The notes: generated by a model from the letters alone, not told the origin. Numbered from the stretch's first letter, positions 12,291-24,270 are shown. The stretch is 64,000 bases of DNA from Isoetes taiwanensis (GCA_021234155.1 JAJEKV010000002.1:23018942-23082941); one strand, 5' to 3'. Program-made: numbers and translations.

Positions 12291-13830
12291 ATACAACAAA
12301 GGTATTTGAACAAAATTGAACGGCAGAAAGGGGGAAAGAGAGAAAACAGGGGAAAGAGACCATTAGAAAGAACCAAAATTAACTAAAAGAGATCGGATTG
12401 CCAATCCAATTGCCATGTTCTTCTGATTCATCGGTTCCGGTGAAGAGAGTCATTCAATTCAGTGATCTTTAAAAGGGAGTTTCACCAATTAGAACTGACA
12501 TTTGCTGGGAGTATACTTCCACCGAAATCTTATAATCAGTCCAATCACAATGCACTCTGAAAGTCCCTGCTGGAGCAATTGAACTCGAGCCAACAAATTC
12601 TTCCAGCCAGGAATTGGTGATTTCAACCTCAAATTCGACAGTGCTGGGGACAAAGGAGTACTCTGATAAAATAGATCTTCTGGGAAAAGTTGATGTATAA
12701 TCAGGGAATTCCAGAGCTCAGAAGTCGTGCCTCTTAAGAAACCACAGGTAATTCTATCTGTCCCTTATAATTGTGAAAACAGAGGTTTCCATAAGTAAGT
12801 CGAAAGAAAAGAGGTTCCCGCTTCATAAGTATTACAAAATAGTAATCAAATTGTAGCTCTGAAGGTGAAGAATAGCACAGGAGCTACCCTTCTACAAGGG
12901 CAGCAGTATGATCCACAGAATTTTGCTTCAAATCGCTGAAAATTCAAATTCTCCTATATTTTTTGTCAAGAAAAGGCTAGTAACAGAAAATATGGGAAAA
13001 AGACAAAAAATGCAAGAAAATAGGCGCACGTCCATTTTCTCAGCCACACCTTCTCTTTCCTCTTATTGTGAAATTAGACATAGCAATAGCAAATTGGAAT
13101 GCCCCACACCTTCATTGCATGACATCTTCTATGTTTGTCATGTCCGGTCAGAAGCCTATTATATGTCAATTACATTCTTTGGTAGCAAGTTATCATGTTA
13201 TCGACCAGCAAAACTTTGGGAGTTAGATTGGTGGTCAGTTACTATATCCAATGAGAAATGTAGGACCCGAAGCATACATTTGTCTTGATATCCCATTCGA
13301 AAATGTGATGACATTGCAAATCTTTCTTGACAAAGAATGGATGCCATGCCTACTCCCAAATGAATATAATATCTAAATGTTACAATATGCAAAAATCTTA
13401 CTCTTATTTTTCTTACAACAATGCTGGTAAAGATAGTATGTAAGGTAAGTCCTGAAACGTAAAGAGTTTATATTAATTGTGGCATTGATCTAGTGCTTAG
13501 ACCATTGGGTTTCAATTGGAACTAATAGGTTTAAAGTCCATTGACCATTAGCTTGGGCCCACTTACATTTAGAACCCATTAACCATTACTGAATTGGGTG
13601 AAGAGTGCCGGGGGGGGGGTGCATTTTTTACTTCATCGTATCATTAACCATAAAAAATTGTGTCATCTTAACTGACAAAAAGATCTTAGCATGGATCATA
13701 TTCTCAAAGCGTCAGTTACATAGCATGATGGCATAAGGAAACATAAAAACTAGCTTGCATTTTCATGTTATACACCGATGCAGATAGACAATGGTAATTA
13801 ACATCTTATCGGTTCCTCAGTTACTTAAAG
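12291..13830. other. Intergenic, no gene seen
   Basis: The first ~200 bases may be LINE 5' UTR. The rest has only short scattered ORFs. A run of nine to ten G at about 13610-13619 is the only marked low-complexity tract. No promoter, RNA gene or protein family was recognised. Confidence 0.5.
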
Positions 13831-13968
13831 CAATGGAGCATGCGTGGACTTTGGTGTTAAGAAGTATTCTAAAAACAAGTTGGCAATGGAGCATGAGTGG
13901 ACTTTGGTGTTAAGAATTATTCTAAAAACAAGTCGGCAATTGAGCATGAGTGGACTTTACAAGTTGGC
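13831..13968. repeat. 53-bp tandem repeat, about 2.6 copies
   Basis: Copies start at 13831, 13884 and 13937, each with CAATGGAGCATG(A)GTGGACTTTGG followed by a TTAAGAA..ATTCTAAAAACAAG segment. The third copy is shortened. There is no coding signal beyond a short ORF produced by the repeat. Confidence 0.8.
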
Positions 13969-14028
13969 AAAGATGAGAGGCCCAAAGTGGCCAAGTGAGC
14001 AGGTCAATTATTGGGACATTTTAGAAAA

Positions 14029-14484
14029 CAACATGGCAACTGGGGAGCCAATTCCGCTTCCGGAATGGAAGTAGGCAGGCTGGATTCCACTTAACAGGTC
14101 AAAAACAGGTAAACTGATCAAAATTTCTCTCTCCCCAGTTGCCATGTTGTGGGGGGATGAAACAGGGTCGACGATTCCAGGACCCGCTCCCGGCTGCCGC
14201 CGGTCGCGGGACCCCCTGGAATCGTCTCCCCTGTTTCCATCCCCCCATACGTCAAGGCAAGTGGGTCTGTGTTCTTGCCCGATACTCTGATCATTCTTGT
14301 CAAGAATGGAAAATGGGTCCACAAAACCTGGAGAATCCGGTTCTTCTTGCCTTGACGTAGTACAATGGCATGGGGTCAGCCATTCTTGCTGCCCCCATGA
14401 CCTGCAGAATCAGGTCGCCCCTACACGGGGCTCCCTGATTCTGCAGGTCATGGGGGCAGCAAGAATGGCCTCCCCCATGCCATT
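14029..14484. repeat. Chain of four consecutive inverted repeats (foldback cluster)
   Basis: Hairpin 1: perfect 19-bp arms CAACATGGCAACTGGGGAG (14029-14047) and its complement (14131-14149). Hairpin 2: arms 14151-14181 and about 14215-14246, including perfect GACGATTCCAGG / CCTGGAATCGTC. Hairpin 3: perfect 14-bp arms TACGTCAAGGCAAG (14248-14261) and 14346-14359. Hairpin 4: 51-bp arms 14364-14414 and 14434-14484 with one 3-base mismatch and a 19-nt loop. The block is GC-richer than its surroundings. A decayed relative of hairpins 1-2 is at 49003-49200, so at least part is a mobile family. Confidence 0.88.
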
Positions 14485-14821
14485 CTACATAACAAGGTGC
14501 AATTGACCCAATTGGACAATGAAACCTGCAGAGGCGCGTAAATTGGACGGCTAGAATGGATGGCCTAGCATTTCGAAGACACTATGAAATGAATTGGTCC
14601 TGAGTTGCGCGTAAATTGAAGCAATTTCTATGAAGAAGTGGCAACATAGCCTCTAAAACAATAGAATAGTTTCTTATTGTCCGCGGAGACAATGCAATTG
14701 GGTCCCATTGGGTCGCGTGAAGTGTAAATTGAACGGTATCTCACCAAACACTAAAATTGAAGCATATTTTTGGATTGAGCCAAGGGTCATAATATTTCTA
14801 GACCCCTAGAAAGGGGTCACC

Positions 14822-15325
14822 ATGCCACAAAAGTGCTCTTCAAAACAGAGTGCTCTTCAAATGGGAAAACCCACACTGGTCCTCGATCTAGACCATACCC
14901 TTGTGCATTCCAGCCTCCAAGACTTGGGCGCCCATGATTCTGTCCTCGATATCATTGTAAACGATTCAGCTGCCAAAATTTACCTCTGCAAACGGCCCGG
15001 CCTTGACCAATTTCTGCATTCTGTTGCACAGCTCTATGAATTGGTTGTATTCACTGCTGCAGAACGAGACTATGCCGATGCCGCCATAGATGAAATTGAT
15101 CCCCTTGGCTTAATCTCTCATAGATTGTTCAAAGATTCATGCTCAAATGGGTCTGTCAAGGATCTCTCAAAATTGGGCAGAGATATGAACAGGGTCATTA
15201 TTGTTGATGACAATCCTTGCTCTTTCATGCTCAATCCGGAAAATGGTTTGCAAATCGATCGGTTTTATTGCGACTGCAGGGATGAGGACTCGGCTTCTAT
15301 TCAAGCCTGTGCAGGTTCTAGCTAA
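14822..15325 (+). CDS. FCP1/SCP-like CTD small phosphatase domain protein (167 aa)
   Basis: The ORF is almost entirely one FCP1-homology (NLI-interacting-factor) HAD phosphatase domain. LVLDLDHTLVHS at about residues 19-30 holds the DxDx(T/V) catalytic motif. KRPGLDQFL and ELVVFTAAERDYADAAIDEIDP follow, then SHRLFKDSC, VKDLSKLGRDMNRVIIVDDNP and a PENG segment. Known members dephosphorylate serines, for example on the RNA polymerase II C-terminal domain. Compared with the family, the last ~15-20 residues (usually a D..L..LLPFLE helix) are missing, and the N-terminus is short with no targeting signal. There is no intron. It could be a compact gene, an exon whose 3' neighbour I cannot see, or a young retrocopy. 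The foldback cluster lies about 340 bp upstream. Confidence 0.75.
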   Translation: MPQKCSSKQSALQMGKPTLVLDLDHTLVHSSLQDLGAHDSVLDIIVNDSAAKIYLCKRPGLDQFLHSVAQLYELVVFTAAERDYADAAIDEIDPLGLISHRLFKDSCSNGSVKDLSKLGRDMNRVIIVDDNPCSFMLNPENGLQIDRFYCDCRDEDSASIQACAGSS

Positions 15326-17450
15326 CCTATTTGGTTAAAAATTTTGCTACAGAGTGCACAGGTTCCTTACACGTGCTTGTCAGGATTTTTCTTTTGTCAC
15401 AGATGCTAAATGTCAACCACCACATGAAAAATAGTTGTAATTCGAGAAACTCCTTCTATAGCATAAATGGACAATCATCAAACGCCAAGGCTACAATATG
15501 GAGACAAATGCTATAATAGACTAGATTGATTCTGTTTTTTCACTAGAGAAATTCTTTTATGCTTAGCTTAATCTCCCCATATTGTCTCTCTACTAATCAG
15601 TTTTGACAATAATTTGCATCCTACTTAGTTGCCTAGGATTGTGGCATTTATATAATGATGTTTGCAAACAATGTGGCATAGCTTTACACTGCTTGTATCT
15701 TTATGTCAAAGGTCACGGGTAAACAACTAAACAATGAATCTAAACGCCTGGTAAATTCCTAAATTGCTAGCAAATCAAGTTTATTCGTGATAGTAATAGT
15801 TGTACTAGCCCATTGTATGGGTCTTATGACCTTGTGATCATTCTATTCCTTAAAACTGTCAATTAGATAGTTAATAATGGTGTGTGAAATAACAAGTTAG
15901 ATTTTGAGCTACGGGTTAGCAAACAAGAAGCGTGACCATTTCAGTTTAGCTTAGTTTAGCTCATAGAGAGCATCTCAATCATTCAATAAATAATATACAT
16001 AGGATATTTATGGTATATACCAAAACCCCCTCCATGCCCACGAACAAATAGAAGCATAACTCTAATTCTGCAATAAAATCTTTTTTTTTTTTTATTATAA
16101 AACTGTGTGTTAGGCGAATGTCAAATATCACATAAATCGGTATAGAAGTAATGTCTAAAAAGTCAAAAGCTACTTAAAAACGAAAATGGCTTGTTCTCAA
16201 TGAAGAGCCAAGAAAGTAAGGCAGACATTATACCCAAGAAAGTAAGTCTACAACACACTTGGTTTTATTTTCAATCATCCTTGCACAAGTGGATGTGACA
16301 AGAATCTTTAGGAGAGAATCTTAGCTGCATATTGTCCCCTAATCAAGTTTGATGATATTAAAATAGGGTGTCATAATTGAGCGATTTTTGGTGATTGGAA
16401 AGTTGACTCGGATTGTGGCATCAAGTATTTCACACAGCCAGCTACGACGGATTGCAGCCCTTCCATTTCGGATTGCAGCCCTTCCATTTCGGCCTCCAGG
16501 GAAAACCCTATTGCATTCCCTTCTTGTGCTTTACCCTATGAATTAAACTCCGTTGTTTTAAAGAGCTCTAACTTTGCCTCATCTGGCCAATTAATGCTTT
16601 AATTGGCCTCCACGAAACTCTCGGGTGAATCCCTTAGCTCTTAACGGTGTATGTTTCTCTTCTATTTTTTATTTGCAGCAATTTACTCCTCTTCCTTCGT
16701 TTCAGTCTAGATGTAATAGTTTGTGTTAACTTAAAAAAAAATTGGCCCCTTCAAGGCCTTGAGAATTGTGTACAAATTGATGAACAAAGTAAAGAACATC
16801 TGTAGGGTTATACTCTCGATGTTGTAGGGTTATGTTTGTTATCCAAAACATTTAACCCCGAAGGCATTCAAACGAGAAAAGAGGCCTTAAATATTGGGAA
16901 AGGAAGGTTGCAATCTACAAGTAACTAATTAGAATAAAGATGTCGAACTAAACAAGGAAATAAAAATGGAAAAAAATTTCAAATGAATGGTCTGTTATAC
17001 TACTTATTCCGTAATTTATAGGCTCCAAATTTATACTTTGAGCCTAACATGAGACTCATGATACTCTATTTCGATTAATGGACATATTAAAAAATCCTGC
17101 AAGTTATCAATTTTAGTATACATGATGCATTTGAACAACAATATAAGCTCGAAATCCACTTTCAATTATCTCTTTGTAAATGACCTTGCTTTGGCATATG
17201 GTGGATATGCCTATTGATGCTTTCAAGATGTTTGGAGATGCTACGGGATCTAACATTTTAGGTAATGCAATGTTGCCCACACTTAAGGAGGTTGCGGATG
17301 CATATGCCCCAAAATTGTCTTCCCAACTAGATTCACCAACTATTGAACCCACATATGTATGAGTCTTCATAAAGTCGTCAATTGTGGCATATCAACCTTT
17401 AGGGTCATTCATAAGATAAGAATACCAATCATACTTGTGTTATAAATTCT
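15326..17450. other. Gene-poor stretch with small repeats
   Basis: At 15788-15850 a plus-strand fragment (gtactagcccattgtatgggtc) matches the retroposon-like repeat at 3107-3160. At about 16450-16492 a 22-bp unit (cggattgcagcccttccattt) is duplicated in tandem. A T-run of 13 lies at 16081. The short ORFs around 17113-17370 match nothing I know. Confidence 0.5.
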
Positions 17451-17499
17451 TCACCGTTTGGTCCTCCGATCCAACTAATGGAACATCTTTAAGCCTATG

Positions 17500-17840
17500 C
17501 TCAGTCTGTGGCATTATTTGAAAAAGTGAAGTGCCTCTTCAAGCTAACAAGCTAAACTTATAGCAGTCCATGCAGCTACATTTTAGTAAGACGTGCCTTG
17601 CAAGAGTTCACAGTTGACAAGCTCTATCTAAAAGTCCATGCTTCGCATAATATGCAATCATGGTTGTCCAAGAAATAACATTTCTTTCAAGCACATCCAA
17701 GAAGAGCTTTAATGATTCTTCTATTTTGCCCTATTGCTTAACGCCTGCTAGTATAGTATGCTAAGAGATGGCATTGCCCAGTGTGACATCTTCTCAAACA
17801 ATTGAATGGCTTCTTTTCGTTATTCCTTGTGTCAGTATGC
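17500..17840 (-). pseudogene. Decayed PPR gene fragment
   Basis: The minus strand translates, with several stops and frame changes, into recognisable PLS-type PPR pieces: EAIQLFEKM, then VLERNVISWTTMIAYYAKHG, the typical start of a PPR helix pair. Nothing is open for more than a few dozen codons, so it is a relic. A functional PPR gene of the same class lies at 43-45.4 kb. Confidence 0.6.
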
Positions 17841-17860
17841 TGCAATCATGATATTTGAAT

Positions 17861-17985
17861 ATGTAGCATAATAACAGGGGGTTTTCTTTGTGTTTTTGTA
17901 CGCTTTTCACTAAGGTTTTCCTATGATTTCGTGATGTATTCAAATGGATGTACTAATGCGTACATCTAGAGTGCACCATTTCTGA
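17861..17985 (+). repeat. Dispersed repeat, Helitron-5'-end-like (copy 1)
   Basis: TGTAGCATAATAACAGGGGG..TTTTCCTATGATTT..GTACATCTAGAGTGC also occurs with variation at 22470-22605 and 62626-62755, always in the same orientation, and a stub is at about 63195. The other copies begin TCTAGCATAATA, like the TC-starting AT-rich 5' termini of plant Helitrons. The assignment is an inference. Confidence 0.45.
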
Positions 17986-18013
17986 GCCATTGATTTTAGC
18001 CTTTTTTTTTTTT

Positions 18014-18243
18014 CAATGGTCAACAACCAATGGCTCACAACAAAAGCCCTTTTTTTGTGCGTGTGGTGCATAATGGTCAACAACCAATGGCTCACAACAA
18101 AAGCCCTTTTTTATGCGTGTGGTGCATAATGGTCAACAACCAATGGCTCACAACAAAACTTTTTTTTTTGTGCGTGTGGCGATAATGGTCAACAACCAAT
18201 GGCTCACAACAAAAGCCCCTCTTTTGTGTGTGTGGTGCATAAT
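18014..18243. repeat. ~57-bp tandem repeat, four copies
   Basis: The unit is atggtcaacaaccaatggctc followed by acaacaaaagcccttttttt and gtgcgtgtggtgcata. Copies start near 18016, 18072, 18128 and 18185. The T-run varies in length between copies. No ORF crosses it. Confidence 0.9.
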
Positions 18244-18299
18244 GGGCACATGAAGGGCTTGAAGGGCGCATGTAATGCGGTTCCCCGGCAACACATTTC

Positions 18300-19060
18300 T
18301 TATTATAACTTTTGATCCGAGCTCTGTTTGTGATGATTTTTATTCGTTGGAAAGCTCTCTCCGAGATCTTTTTGATAATGTATGATATGGATATGTTTGG
18401 TTAAGTTATCTATGCTAAAACAGCAAATTTTCGGCCGGGTTTGGTAGGCTTTCACATCCTACCAGCTGATTAATACAGGATTGCGCTATTGGATATTGTT
18501 TTATGGCTCATTCCGAATGAAGCTTGCAAAAAATTACCATGCATTTTTAGATTTTGAGGCAGTTATTAAGCAAATTCCAAGGCTTCTAGATCCTTGTGCC
18601 AACAAGCAGAAAAGTTTCCCACTTTAGTTTCTCACTACAAGAATCCATGGAGGCCAAAGGCTGCTGTTAAATTCCAGTTGAAAAATGTTTGTGTAAAATG
18701 TTTGTGTATGGGTGTTGCAAACTTTATGACTTTCAGAATAATGGGATCAATCTGCTCTATCTTTATGGTAACTTTTACTTATGTTCTATTTGTTTTATTG
18801 TGATGAAATTTAAAAGCTACAGGTGATGAAAGCCTCAAATGAATTCTAGTTTTTTTCTGGTTTGAATTCTAAAATTTTTGTCACACTGGGGTGGGGGAGG
18901 GGGGTGACGTCCCTAAGGCCCCGAAGGGGCCAAAAAATTTTTTTTGCAACACAAACCATTAACATCCAACATATAAAAATTAAATCCCCCAACACATAAC
19001 AACCAACACATAACAACCATTGACATTAACAACCAACACATAACTACCATTGACATTAAT
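18300..19060. other. Probable transposon-derived non-coding DNA
   Basis: No gene seen. 18900-19060 carries a GGCCCCGAAGGGGCC palindrome and short CAACACATAACAACCA repeats. The stretch CCGAAGGGGCCAAAAA..ACAAACCATTA recurs at 47763-47812, immediately before the second copy of the element at 19110, so this sequence belongs to the same repeat family as that element. Confidence 0.5.
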
Positions 19061-19109
19061 TAACACAACCATTGGGTCCAACACATTTAAATTAAAATCC
19101 CCCTTAAAC

Positions 19110-19398
19110 CCCCTTTGGTTTGGGTGCATATTCACACGGGGGGTGACGTAGGGCAGCGAGAGCCCTCATAATTGTATTTTGCACGTACGAAATCAACACC
19201 ATATAGTATTCCGCTTGAAATCTTATAGTATTTTGTGAATCTTGTTATACAGTATAGCAAATTTTGTACTTGCATACCCCATAAACGAGGAACTTTATAT
19301 ACGGTGTAGATTAAGGAATAAGGGGTGAATATACCTATCCAACAGCTCTCGTTGCCCGGAGTCACCCCCCGTGTGAATATGCACCCAAACCAAAGGGG
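19110..19398. mobile_element. TIR element / MITE, 289 bp, perfect 38-bp TIRs
   Basis: Perfect 38-bp inverted repeats at 19110-19147 and 19361-19398 start CCCCTTTGGTTTGGGTGCAT. Imperfect pairing continues about 20 bp further in (GGGCAGCGAGAGC / GGGCAACGAGAGC). The right half, inverted, aligns over ~190 bp with 47836-48030. It has no ORF of note. The shared upstream sequence in both copies suggests the true element is larger than the TIR-bounded core. Confidence 0.8.
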
Positions 19399-20021
19399 AA
19401 AAATAAATCATGAAATGAAATAAATCATGAAATGGTTGAAGAGTTGGATTGCAGCTTTCAACTGCCCAAATCTAGAAAAGACTGAGATCATGGAGTTCCA
19501 TGAAACCACATCATGAGGCATTCATTGGGAAAACTCCTGCTTCAATGGCGAAGAAGAACATAGTATTTCACTATATCGGACCTTTTTATTATTTCAAGGC
19601 TTTAAATATGTTGTATTATGCAGGCTCTTAGCGAACATATAAGATCATTTTGCTCAAGCAATATCCATCAAGACGTCTGGGCATTCCCTTTCTTATCCTT
19701 TTTCTTTTGGCATGAAAAGCCAAATTTACGGAGCCTACGCTTTGAGAGGATAAGCATTATTTTTATTTGCAGCAAAGAATCCTCATGTTGAACAAGAAGA
19801 AAGGCTTTCCATTTGAAAAATTGTGTGAAGGTCCCTAAAGACAAAGGAGAAAAAGGCTTTTCAATTGAACTACAAGTTCGTGAGTTCATGGTTTGCTGTT
19901 TCATCTTGCATGCCCTACTGTCAATGGTCCTCGCATTTGTGTTCTTTTTGCCTATTTTTGCTTCATTATCAAACATTGTCATGATTAGGAGTGACTTTTT
20001 ATTCTTCAGAAATCATCTTCT

Positions 20022-21030
20022 TTGATCAATGGTCCTAAGCTAAGGAAGATATTATTAGATTTCGATACTTTCTCCGCTCTCATTGCATCACCCTGTAAGC
20101 CTGTTCTTTCTACGACTACTACTACTACTGCACCTGCCTCTTCCACTCATGTTGTGACTACATATCCTATTGTTGCCCATGTGCCTTTATGTCCTATTGT
20201 TGTATCCTCCACTCCTATGCAATCAATCCCTTCTCTTCCTACCCAACCTCAACCACTTGATGATGATCCATGACATAGGTTGCAAGCTATTCAAGAGAAG
20301 TAAGAAAGGCATGAAATGATGAATGAAGAGTGGCAGACAGTCGATTTAAAGAAAATGGTGCGCAATAAATATATCTATTTGGCATCATGTTCTTCTAAAG
20401 TTACGCATAAAAAGGTTGACCAAAGCAGAGGCTCAACATTACCACCTATACATCAGCATATAGAAGGAGCCAACCAAACATGCACTTCTATTGGGAGGGA
20501 TGAGCTGAGCATAGGCTTTCCTTTGCCAGATATTATACACAATAAAGGGATGGATTAGAGAGGAAGCTCTCGCTTATCAATTTCCAAAACATAATGGGTC
20601 GATCTCCCAATTGAGAGCACAGAAAATGATGTCGTTGAAATGGATGTCGAAGATCTTCATGCATCTTGACGAACCTAATATCATGGAATGTGAGGGGAAT
20701 GGCTTCTTTTCCATGTGAAAGGAACCAAATATCTAATTAGCTTTCCAAGTTTTTGATGGATTTTTGTTCTCTTCAGGAGCACAAATGTTGTAGAGGTGGT
20801 ATGCAAAAGTTGACCGAAACCGTGGGTTCTGATTACAATGTCTTGGTTGTTGCTGCTAAGTCAGCTAAGGATTGTCCTCACTGCTTGGAAGCCTTCCCTC
20901 AATGTTACTTTTACTCAAATAGATAGATTTGGACGTTGGATAATAGTCAAATGGATAGACAAGTGGTCAGAGTGGGGGATCATAAATGTGTATACACCTA
21001 ATCAACAATGTGAGCGAGGCTATTAATGGC
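20022..21030 (+). mobile_element. LINE remnant: ORF1 tail and endonuclease start
   Basis: Translation at about 20670-20790 gives NLISWNVRGM followed by FCSLQEHKC, the first motifs of a LINE endonuclease. Another frame gives IIVKWIDKWSEWGIINVYTPNQQ, the next conserved block (NVY(A/T)P). The open stretches upstream (20022-20273, 20316-20558), proline/threonine-rich then basic, would be the end of ORF1. Stops and frame changes show an old, truncated copy. No RT domain follows. Confidence 0.7.
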
Positions 21031-22465
21031 GATTTTCAGGAATCCTTAAAACTAGTGCACTAGTTAAGACATCCTTCAATTTTTGAAAACTCTCCTGACA
21101 ACTATTAGTCCAATGCAAGTCATTCTTCTTACTCAACAAGGAGGTCAAGAGAGCAGCAATTTTTGCAAATTTATTTTGTGACATTGGACCCAGCCGCAAT
21201 GGTCGATGTGCTTTTCTTTTCTATTTTTTATTGTTGATTCTGACAGATCGACGGTCTGCGACACGAGATTAATCTCCACATGATGATAATAAAAATAGAT
21301 AAGCACTTCACTACAGTTTTCGGTATGCCATAAATAATCCCATTGCTTGAATCCACCAAGTTTTATATTACTACAACTTAGGCCACATGTTTTCAACGGG
21401 CGATATACCTTCAATCCTATATTTAAGCATGTAATTTGTCTTTTGTGGACGTTAAAATATGAATCAATTCAATTTAAGTAGATGGATTACAAGTAAGACC
21501 TATTCTATTTGCCATAGAGGAATTACTTTTTGGTTTAAAACTCACGAGCATTTGGATGCTATCATATGCATTCACATCTTCGGCTTTGGTGTCTTTTGGA
21601 TTGCTCTCTTAAAGTTTACAATTCCTTGTTGCATTTTCATTATTTGTAATTGACCTGTAAGCCTCCTTCATGAGAATATCGCTGTCTATTTTAATTTTTA
21701 ATCTGTTCATTTTAGCCCACTTCTTCTGCTCTTCTCTCCTTCTATGCGCTCTGTTCTAGGAGCTTGGTTATGGATCCCAACCCTTTTAAGGATTTGCCTT
21801 CTAGTACTAAGACAAGAAGGGTACGTAGGTTCACCCGCAGCCAGCGCAGCTAAAATATGTTGTGGACATCATGCGGGTTAGTTTGAACCTTACTAGATGT
21901 CAATCATATGTTGGGCAACACAATCTGTTGGCTATGTTGATTAAATGACATTTGCAGTCAACTGGTACTTATTGGAGTGCACATAAAAAGCTTTTATAAA
22001 TATTTTGGCGTGTCGTACAGTCCAACACTATCAGAGGGATAGGTTCGTAAATAATTTGATTTCTTTTAGGTATATTTGATCATCTACTTAAAATAGGAAT
22101 AAATAGTTGTGTTTTAATTAAATATGTAGTGTTTTATTTAAAAAGCATTTTATGATTAAAGAATCTCAATATAACGAGCCATGATGTGCATGATGTGCTA
22201 GTAGCACCCGTAAGGGAGCTCGCCCATGCTACATAAGTCCACGGGCCTCGGGGTACAAGGGACAATAATGTCTATCTATCTAATCAATTTTTTGACGAAA
22301 CTATGAAGACATATTAGAGATGACGATAAAATAGATTCTGTATAGAGTGCATTTCACTCTATGTTTGGTCTAGTGGTAACACATTAGCTCTAACACCATA
22401 GCAGGACAATACTTCCATTGTTTACAACTGTCAAGGTAACTTAAGTTCTTTTTTTGATTTGCATT
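21031..22465. other. Intergenic, no gene seen
   Basis: Contains only short ORFs. A GTGGACGTTAAAAT core, matching the tail of the retroposon-like family, is at about 21446-21459, and a fuller family member is at 22190-22290. Confidence 0.5.
22190..22290 (+). repeat. Retroposon 3' end with (CTAT)n tail
   Basis: The segment gggagctcgcccatgctac..gggacaataatgt followed by ctatctatcta aligns with the 3' end of the LINE finishing at 34820 (gggagtttgccaatgctac..gggacacaaatgt, then TTCTA repeats). The same terminus therefore carries a different tail motif in the two copies. Confidence 0.6.
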
Positions 22466-22469
22466 CAAT

Positions 22470-22605
22470 GTCTAGCATAATAATAATAAGGGAATTTCCT
22501 TTGCATTTTTATACATTGTTTGCTATACTTTTCATATAATTTGGGGATTGTATCTTGTGGAACATACTAATACGTATATCTAGAGTGTGCGTATGCGCAC
22601 ATTAA
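22470..22605 (+). repeat. Dispersed repeat, Helitron-5'-end-like (copy 2)
   Basis: TCTAGCATAATAATAATAAG, then an AT-rich body ending ACTAATACGTATATCTAGAG. Related to 17861-17985 and 62626-62755. The start fits a Helitron 5' terminus, but no Rep/helicase coding sequence or matching 3' end in this orientation was found. Confidence 0.45.
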
Positions 22606-23388
22606 TTTTCGTGGCACTTTCTAATGGTTACACTCATGAATTTTCAATATCACAAATCAAAAATATTTTTGGCTTCTAAATTTTCAGTATTCCTAATAAA
22701 TAATTTCTTACCTCACGTGCCAGGCTCGAGGGCTATTTACTTAGATTTCTTGTAGAACTGGCCTCCAGAACATTTTTCTAAATGCTTCAAGAATCCGCTG
22801 GTTCTCCTTTTAAACGATTTATATCTAGCATAAGCACGCTTTTGTTGCATTTGGACTTTTGTCTGGGCTGTCTTGAGCTGTCGTGTTGGATATGGTAATG
22901 GTCATGGTAATGGTAATGACCTCGGGGCTAGCTTGACATAAGGACGAGCTATGACATTGCAATGGAAGCTTAAGGATTTGCTTGGGTTCGGCTATACTCT
23001 TTGTGCAATACTCGTGTTGAATATAAAAAAGTGTGAAGGATGCATTTTGTAGCTAAGAAGAGGAAAAAACTGCCTCAAGACCCCTTTATTTCTTTGGAGC
23101 ACTCAAGTGACAATCGCAGAACTAGATTTGGCATTTGGCTAAATGGAAACAATTTAAGGACACGTTGCAATTCTTGCATCCTCAGGACTTGCTCATGGAT
23201 TTGGACGGTAAGTCCCGTTCTTTATTCCTTGGCGCATCTCTAAAGAGTCTATCAATGATATGCCTTCTCCGTTAGTTTTCATATCTTATTTTTGTAGCTT
23301 CAAGTTCAATTCTAGCAGCTGGATTATTTAGTTCAAGTGATATATTTTTCTCGAATTTAAAACTATAATCTAATAGGAGATTTTTAGG

Positions 23389-23965
23389 TTGCATGGGACG
23401 CCAACCACCACTACATCGGATCAGGATACAAAGTTTATGAGCCAATTTTGGCAAGGGTTGTTCCAAAATATTGGGACTACGTTATATATCAGTACATCCT
23501 ATCGTCCTCAAGCAGATGGCATGGAGCGAATTAATCAAGTGTTGGAAGATATGCTTAGGATGTATGTGACTAGTCAACCAAGTGTATGAGATTCTTATTT
23601 GTACTTGGCCGAGTTTGCATACAACACCACTTATCAAGATTCCATCAAAATGAGTCCTTTCGAGGCAATGTATGGTAAGGAGTGTCGTTGTCCTCTTAAT
23701 TGGAGAGATCCTCAATGCAATGTTCAAGCAGCTAATGAAGTAGCTGAGGACATGGATACTCAACTAAGGAGACTTCGTCTGAATTTGGCGGTGGCACAAA
23801 ATAGACAAAAACAATATGCAGACAAGAGATGTAGACCACTTGAATTCTAAAAGGGGGATTATGTGTTCTTGAGAGTTAATCCCAAGCAGAGTTCATTGGC
23901 AGTTAAAAGTGCAGGTAAATGGGCCCCTAGATATGCGGGTCCATATGAGATTTTGGATTTCTAGT
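23389..23965 (+). mobile_element. Ty3/gypsy integrase remnant
   Basis: HGTPTTTTSDQDTKF..FWQGLF, then TSYRPQADGMERINQVLEDMLR holds the second Asp and the Glu of the D,D35E integrase core in the usual gypsy context. After an in-frame TGA (23587-23589) come YLAEFAYNTTYQDSIKMSPFEAMYGKECR and, after another stop near 23848, KGDYVFLRVNPKQ..KWAPRYAGPYEIL, the integrase C-terminal region. RT, RNase H and LTRs are not recognisable nearby, so this is a truncated, inactive fragment. Confidence 0.88.
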
Positions 23966-24270
23966 TAGTTTGCACTCTCAACCTATGGTTTTGGCATGGC
24001 ATGTTGAGTCCCATTAGTACTTAACACCGTGCACATTGCTTACTTTCTTTTGCAACCATATAGGTATTTTCAGGCATACAACATTCATCTTGATTGTAAA
24101 TCTATAGATTAACTTTGTTTGTATGAGAGCTAGGATTCTCAAATTCTTAATTCATACAGATATAGCTTATTATGCTCAAGTAGCAAGCTGTGCTATGTTC
24201 ATGCAGGCAGTAAGCTACGATAGTGTGTTCATATAAATAAGCTTGTCTTTTTGTCCTTCAAAGAAGAACA

